From assembly GCF_002198655.1 (NCBI RefSeq), contig NZ_MWLN01000212.1, forward strand, positions 12,529 to 68,859: a stretch of 56,331 nt of DNA, read 5' to 3'. Under the pieces are notes generated by a model that had not been told where the DNA came from, searched no databases, and was given only the letters and a program-made list of their open reading frames with translations. The translations under genes and the position numbers were made by a program. Source of the DNA: Kineosporia sp. A_224. GTDB taxonomy: Bacteria; Actinomycetota; Actinomycetes; Actinomycetales; Kineosporiaceae. Positions 23,908 to 35,991 of this stretch are shown in pieces. Numbering within the stretch: the stretch's first letter is position 1; each line of letters starts with the position of its first letter.

Positions 23908-24902
23908 CCGACGAGACCCCTGCCGACCTGCGGGTTGCGGGGATCCCCCCGGAGTCCGGCAGGATGCCCCGCGTGAACCGCAGCAGCGCCCGTTGCCTCG
24001 ATGCCGCCGGGATCACCGATCCCGAGCTCCGCTCCGCCTTCGAGCAGTGCCGGCGCCTGCACGCCGAGCACGGCAAGACGTACTACCTGGCGACCCTGCT
24101 CCTCCCGCCGGAGAAGCGCCCGTACGTCTGGGCGCTCTACGGCTTCGCCCGGTACGCCGACGAGTTCGTCGACTCCCTGACCGACCCGGACCCGCAGGCG
24201 CTGCTCGACTGGGGCGCGGTCTTCCTCGACGCGCTCGCCCAGGGGTCGACGACGAACCCGGTCGGCGCGGCGATGCTCCACACGATGCGCCGCTGGCAGA
24301 TCCCCCGCGCGCACGTCGAGGCGTTCCTGGAGTCCATGCGGATGGACATCACCGTCACCGAGTACAAGACCTACGCCGACCTCGAGCACTACATGTACGG
24401 CTCGGCCGCGGTCATCGGGCTGCAGATGCTCCCGGTGCTCGAACCGGTCGCCCCCGAGGCCGGTGCCCGGGCCCGGGCGCTCGGCGAGGCGTTCCAGATG
24501 TCGAACTTCATCCGGGACGTCGGCGAGGACCTCGAGCGCGGGCGGGTCTACCTGCCCATGGAGGACCTCGAGGTCTTCGGGGTGACCCGGCAGATGCTCG
24601 CCCGCGGCGTCGTCACCCCGCCGGTCCGCGAGCTGCTCAAGTTCGAGATCGAGCGCACCCGGCAGCTCTACGCCTTCGCCGAGCCCGGCATCGACATGCT
24701 GCACCCGACGAGCCGCGACTGCGTCCGGACGGCGTTCACCCTGTACGGCGGCATCCTCGGCGCCGTCGAGGCGGCGCACTACCAGGTGCTCACCCAGCGG
24801 GTCTCGGTCCCGATGCCCGAGCGGCTCAAGGTCGCGATCCCCGGCCTGCGCCGCGCCCGCGCGGCCCGCAAGGACGCCGCGAAGTGGGTCGCCGTCCCCT
24901 GA
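23904..24902 (+). CDS. crtB: Phytoene synthase
   Basis: 332-residue squalene/phytoene synthase joining two geranylgeranyl diphosphates. The Asp-rich motifs are YADEFVDSLTD (D86, D90) and NFIRDVGEDLERGR; AFQMSNFIRD and RVYLPMEDL are family signatures. GTG 23904 overlaps the crtI TGA (GTGA); an in-frame GTG at 23898 and a later Met (MPRVNRSS) are alternatives. It completes the early carotenoid operon and ends 6 bp from the convergent Rv2175c-type gene, leaving no room for a separate terminator. Confidence 0.93.
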   Translation: MTDETPADLRVAGIPPESGRMPRVNRSSARCLDAAGITDPELRSAFEQCRRLHAEHGKTYYLATLLLPPEKRPYVWALYGFARYADEFVDSLTDPDPQALLDWGAVFLDALAQGSTTNPVGAAMLHTMRRWQIPRAHVEAFLESMRMDITVTEYKTYADLEHYMYGSAAVIGLQMLPVLEPVAPEAGARARALGEAFQMSNFIRDVGEDLERGRVYLPMEDLEVFGVTRQMLARGVVTPPVRELLKFEIERTRQLYAFAEPGIDMLHPTSRDCVRTAFTLYGGILGAVEAAHYQVLTQRVSVPMPERLKVAIPGLRRARAARKDAAKWVAVP

Positions 24903-24908
24903 CCCCCG

Positions 24909-25334
24909 TCAGAAGGCGAGGGCCTGCGCGCGGCGGCGGATCTCGGTCTTGTGGCCGGCGCGCAGCGCCTCGACCGGGGTGCCGGACAGCGACTCGTCCG
25001 AGGTGAGGAGCCAGCGCAGCGACTCGTCCGGGGTGAAGAGCCAGCGCAGCGACTCGGCGGCGTCGTAGCCGGCGTCGGCGAGGACGCTGATCGTGCCCTT
25101 GAGCTCGGGCAGCGGCTGCATCCGGCCGTCCACCTCGATGAGGAGCATCTCGGGGACGGACAGGATCCGGCGCTCGCCCCGGCGGACGGCGAGCAGCGCG
25201 CCGTCCTGCAGGAGGCGGCGGACCTTGCCGACGTCGATGCCGAGCTGCTCGGCGACGTCCGGAAGGGGCAGCCAGGCGTCGACGAGCGCGTCGAGGCCGT
25301 GGTCTGCGGGGTCGGTCGGGGCCGTCTCGGTCAC
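24909..25334 (-). CDS. Rv2175c-family DNA-binding protein with internal duplication
   Basis: 141-residue winged-helix DNA-binding protein. LPDVAEQLGIDVGKVRRLLQDGALLAVRRG is the helix-turn-helix region (cited here in two parts: LPDVAEQLGIDVGK and VRRLLQDGALLAVRRG), and it ends KTEIRRRAQALAF, the family's typical tail. In M. tuberculosis Rv2175c is a substrate of the neighbouring kinase PknL; here a PASTA kinase lies 1.7 kb away. The conserved ESLRWLFTPD segment is present twice in tandem (30 bp at DNA level). The GTG at 25334 lies six bases after CAGGCT, consistent with leaderless initiation. Targets unknown. Confidence 0.85.
   Translation of the reverse strand: MTETAPTDPADHGLDALVDAWLPLPDVAEQLGIDVGKVRRLLQDGALLAVRRGERRILSVPEMLLIEVDGRMQPLPELKGTISVLADAGYDAAESLRWLFTPDESLRWLLTSDESLSGTPVEALRAGHKTEIRRRAQALAF
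24991..25050 (-). repeat. 30-bp tandem duplication in the Rv2175c-type gene
   Basis: 24991-25020 and 25021-25050 differ at only a few positions and encode ESLRWLLTSD and ESLRWLFTPD in frame, lengthening the protein by ten residues. Confidence 0.9.
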
Positions 25335-25439
25335 GGGTCAAGCCTGCCACGCCCGGCCGGTCCCGTGGCGCACGACCCCGTCGGGAGCACCGCGACCCCG
25401 GGAACGGGCCCGACAACGTGTCAACACCCGTCGGCGCGC

Positions 25440-25455
25440 TTCCGTGATCACGGAA
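25440..25455. promoter_or_regulatory. 16-bp perfect palindrome upstream of the lytic transglycosylase
   Basis: TTCCGTGATCACGGAA is fully palindromic. A candidate -10 (TACCGT, 25467-25472) follows, so the palindrome would cover the -35 region, a typical repressor position. The core GTGATCAC resembles CRP-like sites but the regulator is unknown. Confidence 0.55.
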
Positions 25456-25526
25456 CGTTGCTCCGCTACCGTCCCATCCGTCCCAGCGACCACAACAGTC
25501 ACAGGACGTGACAGGAGCCGCTGACC

Positions 25527-26891
25527 ATGAGCAGCAGACGACGCCGCCAGGGTGCAGGGAAGCGCCCCGCGACGCCCCGCCGGGCCTCCGGCGCGCCCTC
25601 CGCGACCCCTGCCGTCCCGCCGGTCGTCTCGGCCACCGGCGGCTCCGCGCTGCGGACCGCGGGCATCCCGTTCCTCGCGGCCGCCGTCGTCGGCGGCAGC
25701 GCGACCGGGGCCGCGGCGGTCACCACCCCGCCCACGTCGGCTCCGGTCGCACCGCCCGCGGCGACGGGCACCGAGCGGGCCGGCAGCGTCCCGCAGGCCG
25801 GGTCGCACAGCGCGCTCACCGCCGTGACGACAGCGCACGCACGGTCCGCGGTCGTCGCCAAGAAGGCGGCCAGGACCAAGGACGTCACGTACGTCGTGCG
25901 GTCCGGCGACACCCTGAGCGAGATCGCGCACCGGGCCGGGATCAGCCTCGCCGCCCTGACGCGCGCCAACGGCATCCGGGCGAGCGACCTCATCCACCCC
26001 GGCCAGCGGCTCGTGCTCCCCGGGGTGAAGACCCCCTCGCCGTCCACCGCGAAGAAGACGAAGAGGTCCGGCGCCAAGCCGGTCGTGCACGTCGTCCGCG
26101 CGGGCGACACCCTGAGCGAGATCGGCCACCGGTACCGGATCACCGTCGCCGCGATCATGAAGGCCAACCACCTCACGTCGACGCTCATCCGGCCCGGGCG
26201 CAAGCTCGTGCTCCCCGGCGTCAAGGCGGCCCCGAAGCCGGGGCGCGCCGCGGCGCCGACGCACGTCGTCGTCGTCCGCTCCGGCGACACCCTCTCCGGG
26301 ATCGCCCTGCGGGAGAAGGTCACGCTCCAGCAGCTCCTGGCGCTGAACCACCTGACGACGCGGTCGGTGATCCACCCCGGGCAGAAGATCCTCGTGCCCG
26401 GGGCCGGGTACCCGAACACCTTCGCGGGCCGCACCTACCCCGATGCCGTCGCCCGCGCCGCCGCCGCGAACCGGGCGATCCTCGCGAAGCGGAAGGTCCC
26501 CACCCGCGAGCAGATGAAGGCGCTCGTCGCGCGGACCGCGAAGAAGTACAAGGTCGACCCGGCCCTCGCGATGGCGATCGCCTACCAGGAGTCCGGCTTC
26601 AACCAGCGGGCCGTGTCCCCGGCGAACGCCATCGGCTGCATGCAGGTCATCCCGTCGTCCGGCGTGTGGGCCTCACGGCTCGTCGGCCACCGGATCGACC
26701 TGCTCGACCCCGAGGACAACGTCACCGCCGGGGTGGCGATCATCGCCGCGCTGCTGCGCTCGGCCCCCGACGAGCGGACGGCGATCGCCGGCTACTACCA
26801 GGGCCTCGGCTCGGTCCGGAAGAACGGCATGTTCCCCGACACCCGGCGCTACGTCGCCAACGTCCAACGGCTCGAGGCCCGCTTCCGGTGA
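25527..26891 (+). CDS. Secreted LysM lytic transglycosylase (three LysM + SLT)
   Basis: 454-residue cell-wall protein. A basic N-terminus and a hydrophobic stretch (about 42-65, PFLAAAVVGGSATGAAAV) act as export signal. Three LysM peptidoglycan-binding repeats follow (about 121-165, 186-229, 249-292), each starting VRSGDTLS or VRAGDTLS and ending RLVLPG or a variant. The C-terminal ~130 residues form an SLT domain with the catalytic Glu in AIAYQESGFNQRAVSP and the AIGCMQVIP loop. Role: peptidoglycan remodelling outside the membrane. The ATG at 25527 has ACAGGAG about 9 bases upstream. The palindrome at 25440 may regulate it. Confidence 0.88.
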   Translation: MSSRRRRQGAGKRPATPRRASGAPSATPAVPPVVSATGGSALRTAGIPFLAAAVVGGSATGAAAVTTPPTSAPVAPPAATGTERAGSVPQAGSHSALTAVTTAHARSAVVAKKAARTKDVTYVVRSGDTLSEIAHRAGISLAALTRANGIRASDLIHPGQRLVLPGVKTPSPSTAKKTKRSGAKPVVHVVRAGDTLSEIGHRYRITVAAIMKANHLTSTLIRPGRKLVLPGVKAAPKPGRAAAPTHVVVVRSGDTLSGIALREKVTLQQLLALNHLTTRSVIHPGQKILVPGAGYPNTFAGRTYPDAVARAAAANRAILAKRKVPTREQMKALVARTAKKYKVDPALAMAIAYQESGFNQRAVSPANAIGCMQVIPSSGVWASRLVGHRIDLLDPEDNVTAGVAIIAALLRSAPDERTAIAGYYQGLGSVRKNGMFPDTRRYVANVQRLEARFR

Positions 26892-26986
26892 CGCTCGCCA
26901 CGCCGACGGACACCGTCCGTGCGCGCCCCGGCCGCGCCGCGGACGCTCCTTACCGGGGGTTTGCCGACAGCACCCCCCGGCATACG

Positions 26987-26992
26987 TAGACT
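26987..26992 (+). promoter_or_regulatory. -10 box of the PASTA kinase gene
   Basis: TAGACT, six nucleotides before GTG 26999; probable leaderless transcript. Confidence 0.6.
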
Positions 26993-26998
26993 CCCCAC

Positions 26999-29077
26999 GT
27001 GGACGCGACCCTCCAGGACCCGCTCGTCGGGCGGCTGCTGGACGACCGCTATCTCGTTCTCGAGCTCGTCGCCCGGGGCGGGATGGCCACCGTCTACCAC
27101 GCCCTCGACCGTCGGCTCGACCGTGCGGTGGCCCTCAAGGTGCTCCACTCGCACCTCGCGGGCGACGCCGCCTTCGCCGCCCGCTTCGACCGGGAGGCCC
27201 GGGCGGCCGCCCGGCTGTCGCACCCGAACGTCGTCGGGGTCTTCGACCAGGGCCAGGACGGCGACCTGCACTACCTCGCCATGGAGTACCTCCCGGGCCG
27301 CACGCTGCGCCAGGTGCTCGTCGAGCGCGGCGCGCTGACGCCCAAGGAGGCGCTTCGGGTCATGGACCCGGTGCTCGACGCGCTCGCCGCGGCGCACCGG
27401 GCCGGGATCGTGCACCGCGACGTCAAGCCCGAGAACGTCATCCTCACCGACGACGGCCGGGTCAAGGTCGCCGACTTCGGTCTCGCCCGGGCCGCAGCAT
27501 CGACGAACGCGACGACCGGCGTGCTGCTCGGCACCGTCGCCTACCTCGCCCCCGAGCTCGTCACCGAGGGCACCGCCGACGCCCGCAGCGACGTCTACTC
27601 CGCGGGCATCGTGCTCTTCGAGGTGCTCACCGGGCGGCAGCCGTTCGTCGGCGAGCTGCCCGCCCAGGTCGCCTACCGGCACGTCCACGAGGACGTCCCC
27701 ACCCCGTCCGACATCGCCCCGAACGTCCCCGAGGCGCTCGACGACGTCGTCCTGGCCGCCACCGCGCGCACCCCCGACGAGCGCCCCGCGGACGCCGCCG
27801 CGTTCCTCGCCATGCTGCGCTCCGCACGCCGCCGGATCCCCGCCGAGCTCATGGACGAGCGGGCCGACGTGCCGTACGCCCCGGGCGCGGTCGCCGCCGC
27901 GATGAACGACCCGTTCGACGGGCTCGCCGCGACCCAGGCCGTCGACCAGGCGGTCGAGAACCGCACCCGGGCGCTCCCCGGGCTCGCGGCGTCCGCTCTG
28001 GGCAACGGCGCGGGCGGCGCACCCGGGCACGACGCGCTCGGGAACGGGCACTCCCCCACGGGCATGCAGCCACCGCCGCGCAGCCGCAGGTCGCGGCTCG
28101 TCGCCGGCCTGCCCGTCAACGAGGACGAGATCGGCCCGCCCGTCGACGACGCGGCCCTCGCCCGGCTCGCCGAGGCCCGCCGCCGGCGCGGCCTCGTCGT
28201 CATGGCCCTCGTGGTCGTCACCGCCGTCGTCCTCGTCATCGGCTCCTACTGGTTCATCGCCGGCCCCGGCGCCCAGGTCGTCGTCCCGAGCACGGCGACG
28301 CTCACCCAGGCCGAGGCGACGAAGCAGCTCGCCGACATCCCGCTCGGGGTGAAGGTCGTCACGGCGTTCAGCGACGACGTCAAGAAGGGCATCGTCATCG
28401 AGAGCCGGCCCGAGGCCGGGGCGGCGGTCCGCAAGAACAGCACCGTGACCCTCACCGTGTCGAAGGGGCCGGAGCTGTTCGACGTCCCGGACGTCACCGG
28501 CAAGCCGAAGGACCAGGCCGACCAGGACCTCCAGGGCGAGGGCTTCGCGCTCGGCAAGGTGAGCGAGAAGTTCGACAACGACGTCGACGCCGGCCTCGTC
28601 ATCAGCCAGAGCCCCGTCGCCGACGCGAAGCGGGCCAAGGGCACGAAGGTCGACCTCGTCATCAGCAAGGGCAAGGAGCTCGTCGCGATCCCGGACGTCC
28701 TGCGCCAGGACGAGAACACCGCCCGCAACACCCTGCGGTCGGCCGGGTTCGTCGTCGAGGTCGGCGACCCGCGCTTCGACCCGTCGGTGCCCCAGGGCCA
28801 GGTCGTGGCCCAGGAACCGGGCGGGAACACGAAGGCCGCCCCCGACTCGACCGTGACGATCTTCCTGTCGAACGGGCCGGACCCGGAGCAGACGGTGGAG
28901 GTGCCGGACGTCCGCGGCAGGGACGTCGACAAGGCCCGTGAACGGCTGCAGGAGGAAGGTCTGCAGGTGAACGTCGTCGAGCAGCCGAACAAGTTCTTCA
29001 ACCGCGTCGGCAACCAGAACCCGGCCCCGGGGACCCCCGTCGCGCGGGGTACCGTCGTGACGATCTTCATCTTCTGA
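26999..29077 (+). CDS. PASTA-domain Ser/Thr protein kinase
   Basis: 692-residue PknB-type membrane kinase. The N-terminal kinase domain has VARGGMATV, ATP lysine K47 (ALKVL), catalytic HRDVKPEN (D141), DFG (159-161) and APE (184-186). A disordered linker leads to one transmembrane helix (VVMALVVVTAVVLVIGSYWF) and four extracellular PASTA repeats beginning VVVPSTATL, FDVPDVTGK, VAIPDVLRQ and VEVPDVRGR, which sense peptidoglycan fragments or lipid II in known relatives. It occupies the position of M. tuberculosis pknL, which as I recall lacks PASTA repeats, and lies near its likely substrate, the Rv2175c-type protein. Confidence 0.92.
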   Translation: MDATLQDPLVGRLLDDRYLVLELVARGGMATVYHALDRRLDRAVALKVLHSHLAGDAAFAARFDREARAAARLSHPNVVGVFDQGQDGDLHYLAMEYLPGRTLRQVLVERGALTPKEALRVMDPVLDALAAAHRAGIVHRDVKPENVILTDDGRVKVADFGLARAAASTNATTGVLLGTVAYLAPELVTEGTADARSDVYSAGIVLFEVLTGRQPFVGELPAQVAYRHVHEDVPTPSDIAPNVPEALDDVVLAATARTPDERPADAAAFLAMLRSARRRIPAELMDERADVPYAPGAVAAAMNDPFDGLAATQAVDQAVENRTRALPGLAASALGNGAGGAPGHDALGNGHSPTGMQPPPRSRRSRLVAGLPVNEDEIGPPVDDAALARLAEARRRRGLVVMALVVVTAVVLVIGSYWFIAGPGAQVVVPSTATLTQAEATKQLADIPLGVKVVTAFSDDVKKGIVIESRPEAGAAVRKNSTVTLTVSKGPELFDVPDVTGKPKDQADQDLQGEGFALGKVSEKFDNDVDAGLVISQSPVADAKRAKGTKVDLVISKGKELVAIPDVLRQDENTARNTLRSAGFVVEVGDPRFDPSVPQGQVVAQEPGGNTKAAPDSTVTIFLSNGPDPEQTVEVPDVRGRDVDKARERLQEEGLQVNVVEQPNKFFNRVGNQNPAPGTPVARGTVVTIFIF

Positions 29078-29084
29078 CCCGGCC

Positions 29085-30434
29085 GTGACCCAGGGCCAGG
29101 GTGACCCCGTCCTGCTGCGGCCGACCGCCCTCGGCGGAGCCGGGATCGGCGACTGGTTCTGCGTGACGGTCGTCCGCGCGCACCCGGACCCGCTCCGCGA
29201 CGGCCGCCCGACCGGCGGCCCGGACCGGGCTCCCGGCCCGGTCGTCCCGGTCGCCGTCGAGGACTTCGAGAGGCTCGCGGAGGTCGCGGCCCGGATCGGC
29301 GCCGACCCCGCCGCGCTCGTCGCCTGGGACCGGGACCTCGGCCGGTTCTGGGACGCGGACGACGCCGCGCCCGTGCTGCTCTCGCTCGTCGTGCCGGACG
29401 CCGTTCCGGACGTCGTTCCGCACCCCGTCCCTGCCGTCGTCCTCCTCGAGGTCAACGGGTTCGAGGGGTCCAGGCCGGAGGTCCTCACCGCGCTCTCCCG
29501 CGGCGCGGAGGTCGTCTCGCTCTTCCGCGGCGTGCACTCCAGCCGGCTCTCGTACGCCGTCGACGGGCGGCTGCTCGTCACCCTCGACCCGGCCGAGCCG
29601 CACGTCCGCCACGGCGAACGGCCCGACGCGCTCGGCGACGACCTCGACGAGCTGCTCTCCGGGGCGCTCCCGCTCGAGGGCGGGGCCGAGATGCTCGCGC
29701 TCGACGTCGTCCGGCGCCGGACCGGGGTCGCGCTCGACGCCGCCTGGTGGCAGGGCACCCACCTGCTCGCGGCCGTCGAGCCGCTCGACGCCGACGAGAG
29801 CGTCCCCGGCCTGCCCGACGCCGTCGAGGCCGCGCTCGACGAGATCGGCCGCCAGACGGCGGCGGACCCGACGGGCGCCGTCGCCGACCTGCTCCTCGCG
29901 ACGCTCCAGGACGCCGTCCGGGCGGCGCTGCACTTCACCGGGCTCGCCGAGGACGACGAGCACGGCCCGGGGCTCGCGCAGGCCGTCGCCGAGGCACGGA
30001 TCCTGCGCCGGCTCGCCGTCGAGGCCCGGCCGGCCGCGTTCGAGGCCGCCCAGGCCGCGGCCGTGCGCTCGCCGGACGAGGTCGCCGAGCCCGACGAGAC
30101 GATCCGTTCGGAGTCGATCGCCGCCCAGCAGCGGGTCGCCGGCACGGTCGCCGCGCTGTGGGAGGCCTACAGCCCCGGGGACCTGCGGCAGGACGCCGGG
30201 CCGGGCCGGGGCCGTCCGGGCGCGCCGTTCCAGGAGGACGACCCGCTCTGGCACCGGCTGCAGGCCGGGATCGCCGTCACCGAGCTCCTCGCCTGGGCCG
30301 TCGCGCCGGCCAACCCCTACGACGACGCGCACTCACCGGCGGACGTGCTGCTCCACGTGCGGTTCGCGCTCGCCGACCGGTGGCCGGCGTTCGAGGACGC
30401 GCTCGCGGCGCACCTCGAGGCGCACCTCGGCTGA
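29085..30434 (+). CDS. DUF6461-like protein
   Basis: 449-residue protein of unknown function. The N-terminal ~190 residues resemble actinobacterial DUF6461 proteins: GDWFCVTVVRAHPDPL, then LLEVNGFEGSRPEVLTALSR, VVSLFRGVHSSRLSYAVDGR and LLVTLDPAEPHVRHGERPD. The remainder is helical, Ala/Glu/Asp-rich and without motifs I recognise. GTG 29085 lies 8 bp after the kinase stop with no clear ribosome site, so co-transcription with the kinase is likely. No signal peptide or membrane helix. Confidence 0.6.
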   Translation: MTQGQGDPVLLRPTALGGAGIGDWFCVTVVRAHPDPLRDGRPTGGPDRAPGPVVPVAVEDFERLAEVAARIGADPAALVAWDRDLGRFWDADDAAPVLLSLVVPDAVPDVVPHPVPAVVLLEVNGFEGSRPEVLTALSRGAEVVSLFRGVHSSRLSYAVDGRLLVTLDPAEPHVRHGERPDALGDDLDELLSGALPLEGGAEMLALDVVRRRTGVALDAAWWQGTHLLAAVEPLDADESVPGLPDAVEAALDEIGRQTAADPTGAVADLLLATLQDAVRAALHFTGLAEDDEHGPGLAQAVAEARILRRLAVEARPAAFEAAQAAAVRSPDEVAEPDETIRSESIAAQQRVAGTVAALWEAYSPGDLRQDAGPGRGRPGAPFQEDDPLWHRLQAGIAVTELLAWAVAPANPYDDAHSPADVLLHVRFALADRWPAFEDALAAHLEAHLG

Positions 30435-30454
30435 CTGCTGCCTGCTCCGGTGCG

Positions 30455-30619
30455 TCAGACCGCCGGCACGTGCTGGTGGACGACGTCCCGGCGGCAGCCG
30501 GAGCACATGAAGACCCAGTCCTGCCCGCCCGTCGGGGACGGGCGCAGGCCCATGTCGACGAGGGTCTCCCCGCACGCGCTGCACAGGGTGAGGTCCGCAG
30601 GAGGCAGCTGGATGGTCAT
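30455..30619 (-). CDS. Small zinc-ribbon protein (54 residues)
   Basis: 54-residue protein with two Cys pairs, CSACGETLVDMG and FMCSGCRRDVV, forming a probable treble-clef or ribbon zinc site, ending HQHVPAV. ATG 30619 is six bases after TACTGG on the minus strand, matching the leaderless pattern seen elsewhere in the window. Coding character and the paired cysteines support a real gene. Function unknown. It is convergent with the DUF6461-like gene. Confidence 0.6.
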   Translation of the reverse strand: MTIQLPPADLTLCSACGETLVDMGLRPSPTGGQDWVFMCSGCRRDVVHQHVPAV

Positions 30620-30681
30620 GGCGTCCCAGTACCCGGCGCGGACCGGTTCATGCCCGCCCGGCGGCCGCTCCTGCCGGGCGG

Positions 30682-31275
30682 TCACTCCTGGTAGGAGTAC
30701 CGCTCCTCGCGCCACGGGTCCCCGAGCGTGTGGTACCCGCGCTCCTCCCAGAACCCGCGGCGCTCGGCCGTGAGGTACTCGATGCCGCGCAGCCACTTCG
30801 GGCCCTTCCACGCGTACAGGTGCGGCACCACGAGGCGCAGCGGGTAGCCGTGCTCGGGGGTCAGCGGCTCGCCGCCGCGGTGCGTCGCGAGGACGCTGCG
30901 CGGGGAGGCGAAGTCGTCCAGGCGCATGTTCGCCGAGTAGCCGTACTCCGCCCAGGCCATGACGTGCGTGGCGTCGTCCGCGGGCGGGTAGGCGGCCATG
31001 AGGTCGCGGGCGCCGACGCCCTCCCAGTCGTTGTCGAGCACGGTCCAGCGCGTCACGCAGTGCATGTCGGCGCTGACGGCCGTACGGGGCAGCGCGGAGA
31101 ACGTCTCGATGTCGATCTGGTGCTCGGCGCCGTCCGCCGTGGCACCGTTGACGACGAGGCGCCAGGAGTCCGGCCTGAAGCGCGGGACCGGCCCGTAGTG
31201 GAGGACGGGGAAGTCCTTCGCGAGGCGCTGACCGGGCGGCAGGGCCCGGGCCGGCTGCTCGGAGGCGTCCGTCAC
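30682..31275 (-). CDS. Sulfite oxidase-like molybdopterin protein
   Basis: 197-residue protein with the oxidoreductase molybdopterin-binding fold of the sulfite-oxidase superfamily. The Mo-ligating cysteine sits in MHCVTRWTVLDNDWEGV, followed by YGYSANMRLDDF and the substrate-pocket segment HGYPLRLVVPHLYAWKGPKW. It lacks the heme and dimerisation domains of full sulfite oxidases and has no Tat signal, so it is probably a cytoplasmic stand-alone member with unknown substrate. GTG 31275 (VTDASEQPA) was chosen because GGGAGG lies nine bases upstream; an ATG three codons earlier would overlap that site. Confidence 0.8.
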   Translation of the reverse strand: MTDASEQPARALPPGQRLAKDFPVLHYGPVPRFRPDSWRLVVNGATADGAEHQIDIETFSALPRTAVSADMHCVTRWTVLDNDWEGVGARDLMAAYPPADDATHVMAWAEYGYSANMRLDDFASPRSVLATHRGGEPLTPEHGYPLRLVVPHLYAWKGPKWLRGIEYLTAERRGFWEERGYHTLGDPWREERYSYQE

Positions 31276-31357
31276 GGGGCACATCCTCCCATCTGCCGGG
31301 CCGTGCCCCGACACCGCCCCGGAACCGCCCCGACCCCGTCCTGCATCGGCGCGACCC

Positions 31358-32407
<1,050 letters not shown>

Positions 32408-32484
32408 GGTGCTCCTTCGGGGTCGGCGCCGGCGGGCGGCGTCGGACGTCGAGGGCGAGGCTACGCGGACCGGCCCGACGGACG

Positions 32485-32516
32485 ACGGGCGGGCCGACGC
32501 GTGTCGGCCCGCCCGT
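32485..32516 (-). terminator. 14-bp perfect stem terminator after aroG
   Basis: ACGGGCGGGCCGAC (32485-32498), loop GCGT and the exact complement (32503-32516) form a very stable hairpin 31 nt downstream of the aroG stop. No T-tract follows, normal for high-GC actinobacteria. Confidence 0.8.
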
Positions 32517-32546
32517 GCTCCGGATCGGTTCTGGTGGTGCCCGCCG

Positions 32547-34730
<2,184 letters not shown>

Positions 34731-34734
<4 letters not shown>

Positions 34735-35942
34735 GACCTGCCTCCCTGACCGCCCGGCCGCTTCGGGACCCGGATCTCGACCTCGGTGCCCTGCCCGGGG
34801 GCGCTGACGACGACCACGCTGCCCCCGACGTCCTCGATCCTGCCGCGGATCGACGCCGCGACACCGAGCCGCCCCTCGCGCTCGGCGTCCTCGAGCCGCC
34901 CCGGGTCCATCCCGGCACCGTCGTCCCGCACGCTCACGGTGAGGACGTCGTCCTCGTCCTCGACGAGGACCCACGCGTTGGCGCCCGGCCCGGCGTGCCG
35001 CTCGACGTTGTCGAGGGCGGCCCGGACGGCGCCGTTGACGGCCTTGACGGCCCGCTCCGGGACCATGACGGGCTGCGCGGGCCCGGTGACCGTGACCCGG
35101 CCGGTCGCCAGGCCTCCGAGGACGGCGCGGACGTCCTGCTCGCCGCCGGCCGCGCTCGCGACCTCGCCGGTCGCGACCAGCGCCCGCAGCCGGACCTCCT
35201 GCTCACCGGCGAGCCGGCCGATCTCCGCGGCCTCTCCCCCGACCTCGTTCCCGCGCTTGCGCACGTAGGCGAGCACCTGGAGCACCGAGTCGTGGATGTC
35301 GGCGGCGAGCCGCTCCCGCTCCCGGGTCGCGGCCTCGACGGCGACCGCCCGGGCCAGGTCGCGCCGTCCGGCCCGGAACAGCTCGACCGCGTAGCCGACG
35401 ATGGCGCCGGCGAGCAGGAGCAGCACGATGTTGTTGACCGTCGGCGGGGAGATCCGGCCGCCGACCTCGACGACGTCGACGACGCAGACGAGGACCGCCG
35501 CGGCGAGGCCCGCCCGCCAGCCCTTCCACACGGCGAACGCGAGCACCGGGGTCGCGGCGTAGATCGAGGGCAGCGTCTGGGCGCCGGCAGCGACCCGCTC
35601 GGGGTCGTCGAGCACGCGGGTCGCGAGGACCGCGAGGCAGACGAGCGCGAGGTCCGCGGCGAGCGCCCAGGGCCGGCGGTCCCGGCGGACGACGAGGTAG
35701 ACGGTCCACAGGGTGAGGACACCGAGGACCGCCCAGCCGCCGGTGCCGTGCCGGTAGTCCCCGTCGGCCCGGGCGTGCAGGACGGCGGCGTATGCCAGGG
35801 AGGCGACCCGGAAGATGCCGACCGCCCGCCAGAGCCGGTCGTCGGCGAGCCGCTCGGCGTCCGGGGCGCCGGTCGCACCGGTCGCGCCGGTCGTGCCCGT
35901 GGCGCCGGTGGGCACCGGCGGCGGCGCGGTCGGGGAGGTCAC
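34731..35942 (-). CDS. MacS-family sensor histidine kinase
   Basis: 403-residue membrane histidine kinase of the HisKA_3/NarX-like class, matching the actinobacterial MacS pattern. The first 190 residues carry about six hydrophobic segments; the dimerisation box is AADIHDSVLQVL (H217); the ATPase domain shows AALDNVERHAG (N box) and RDDGAGMD (G1), then GSVVVVSAPGQGTEVEI. An N-terminal Gly/Ala/Thr/Pro repeat (GATGTTGATGATGAP) is low complexity. The GTG start at 35942 is the first of the frame. The signal sensed is unknown. Confidence 0.88.
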
Positions 35943-35991
35943 GGGGTGATCCTGCCCGACGCACCCACGCGGGGCGGCAGAGCAGCAGTAC

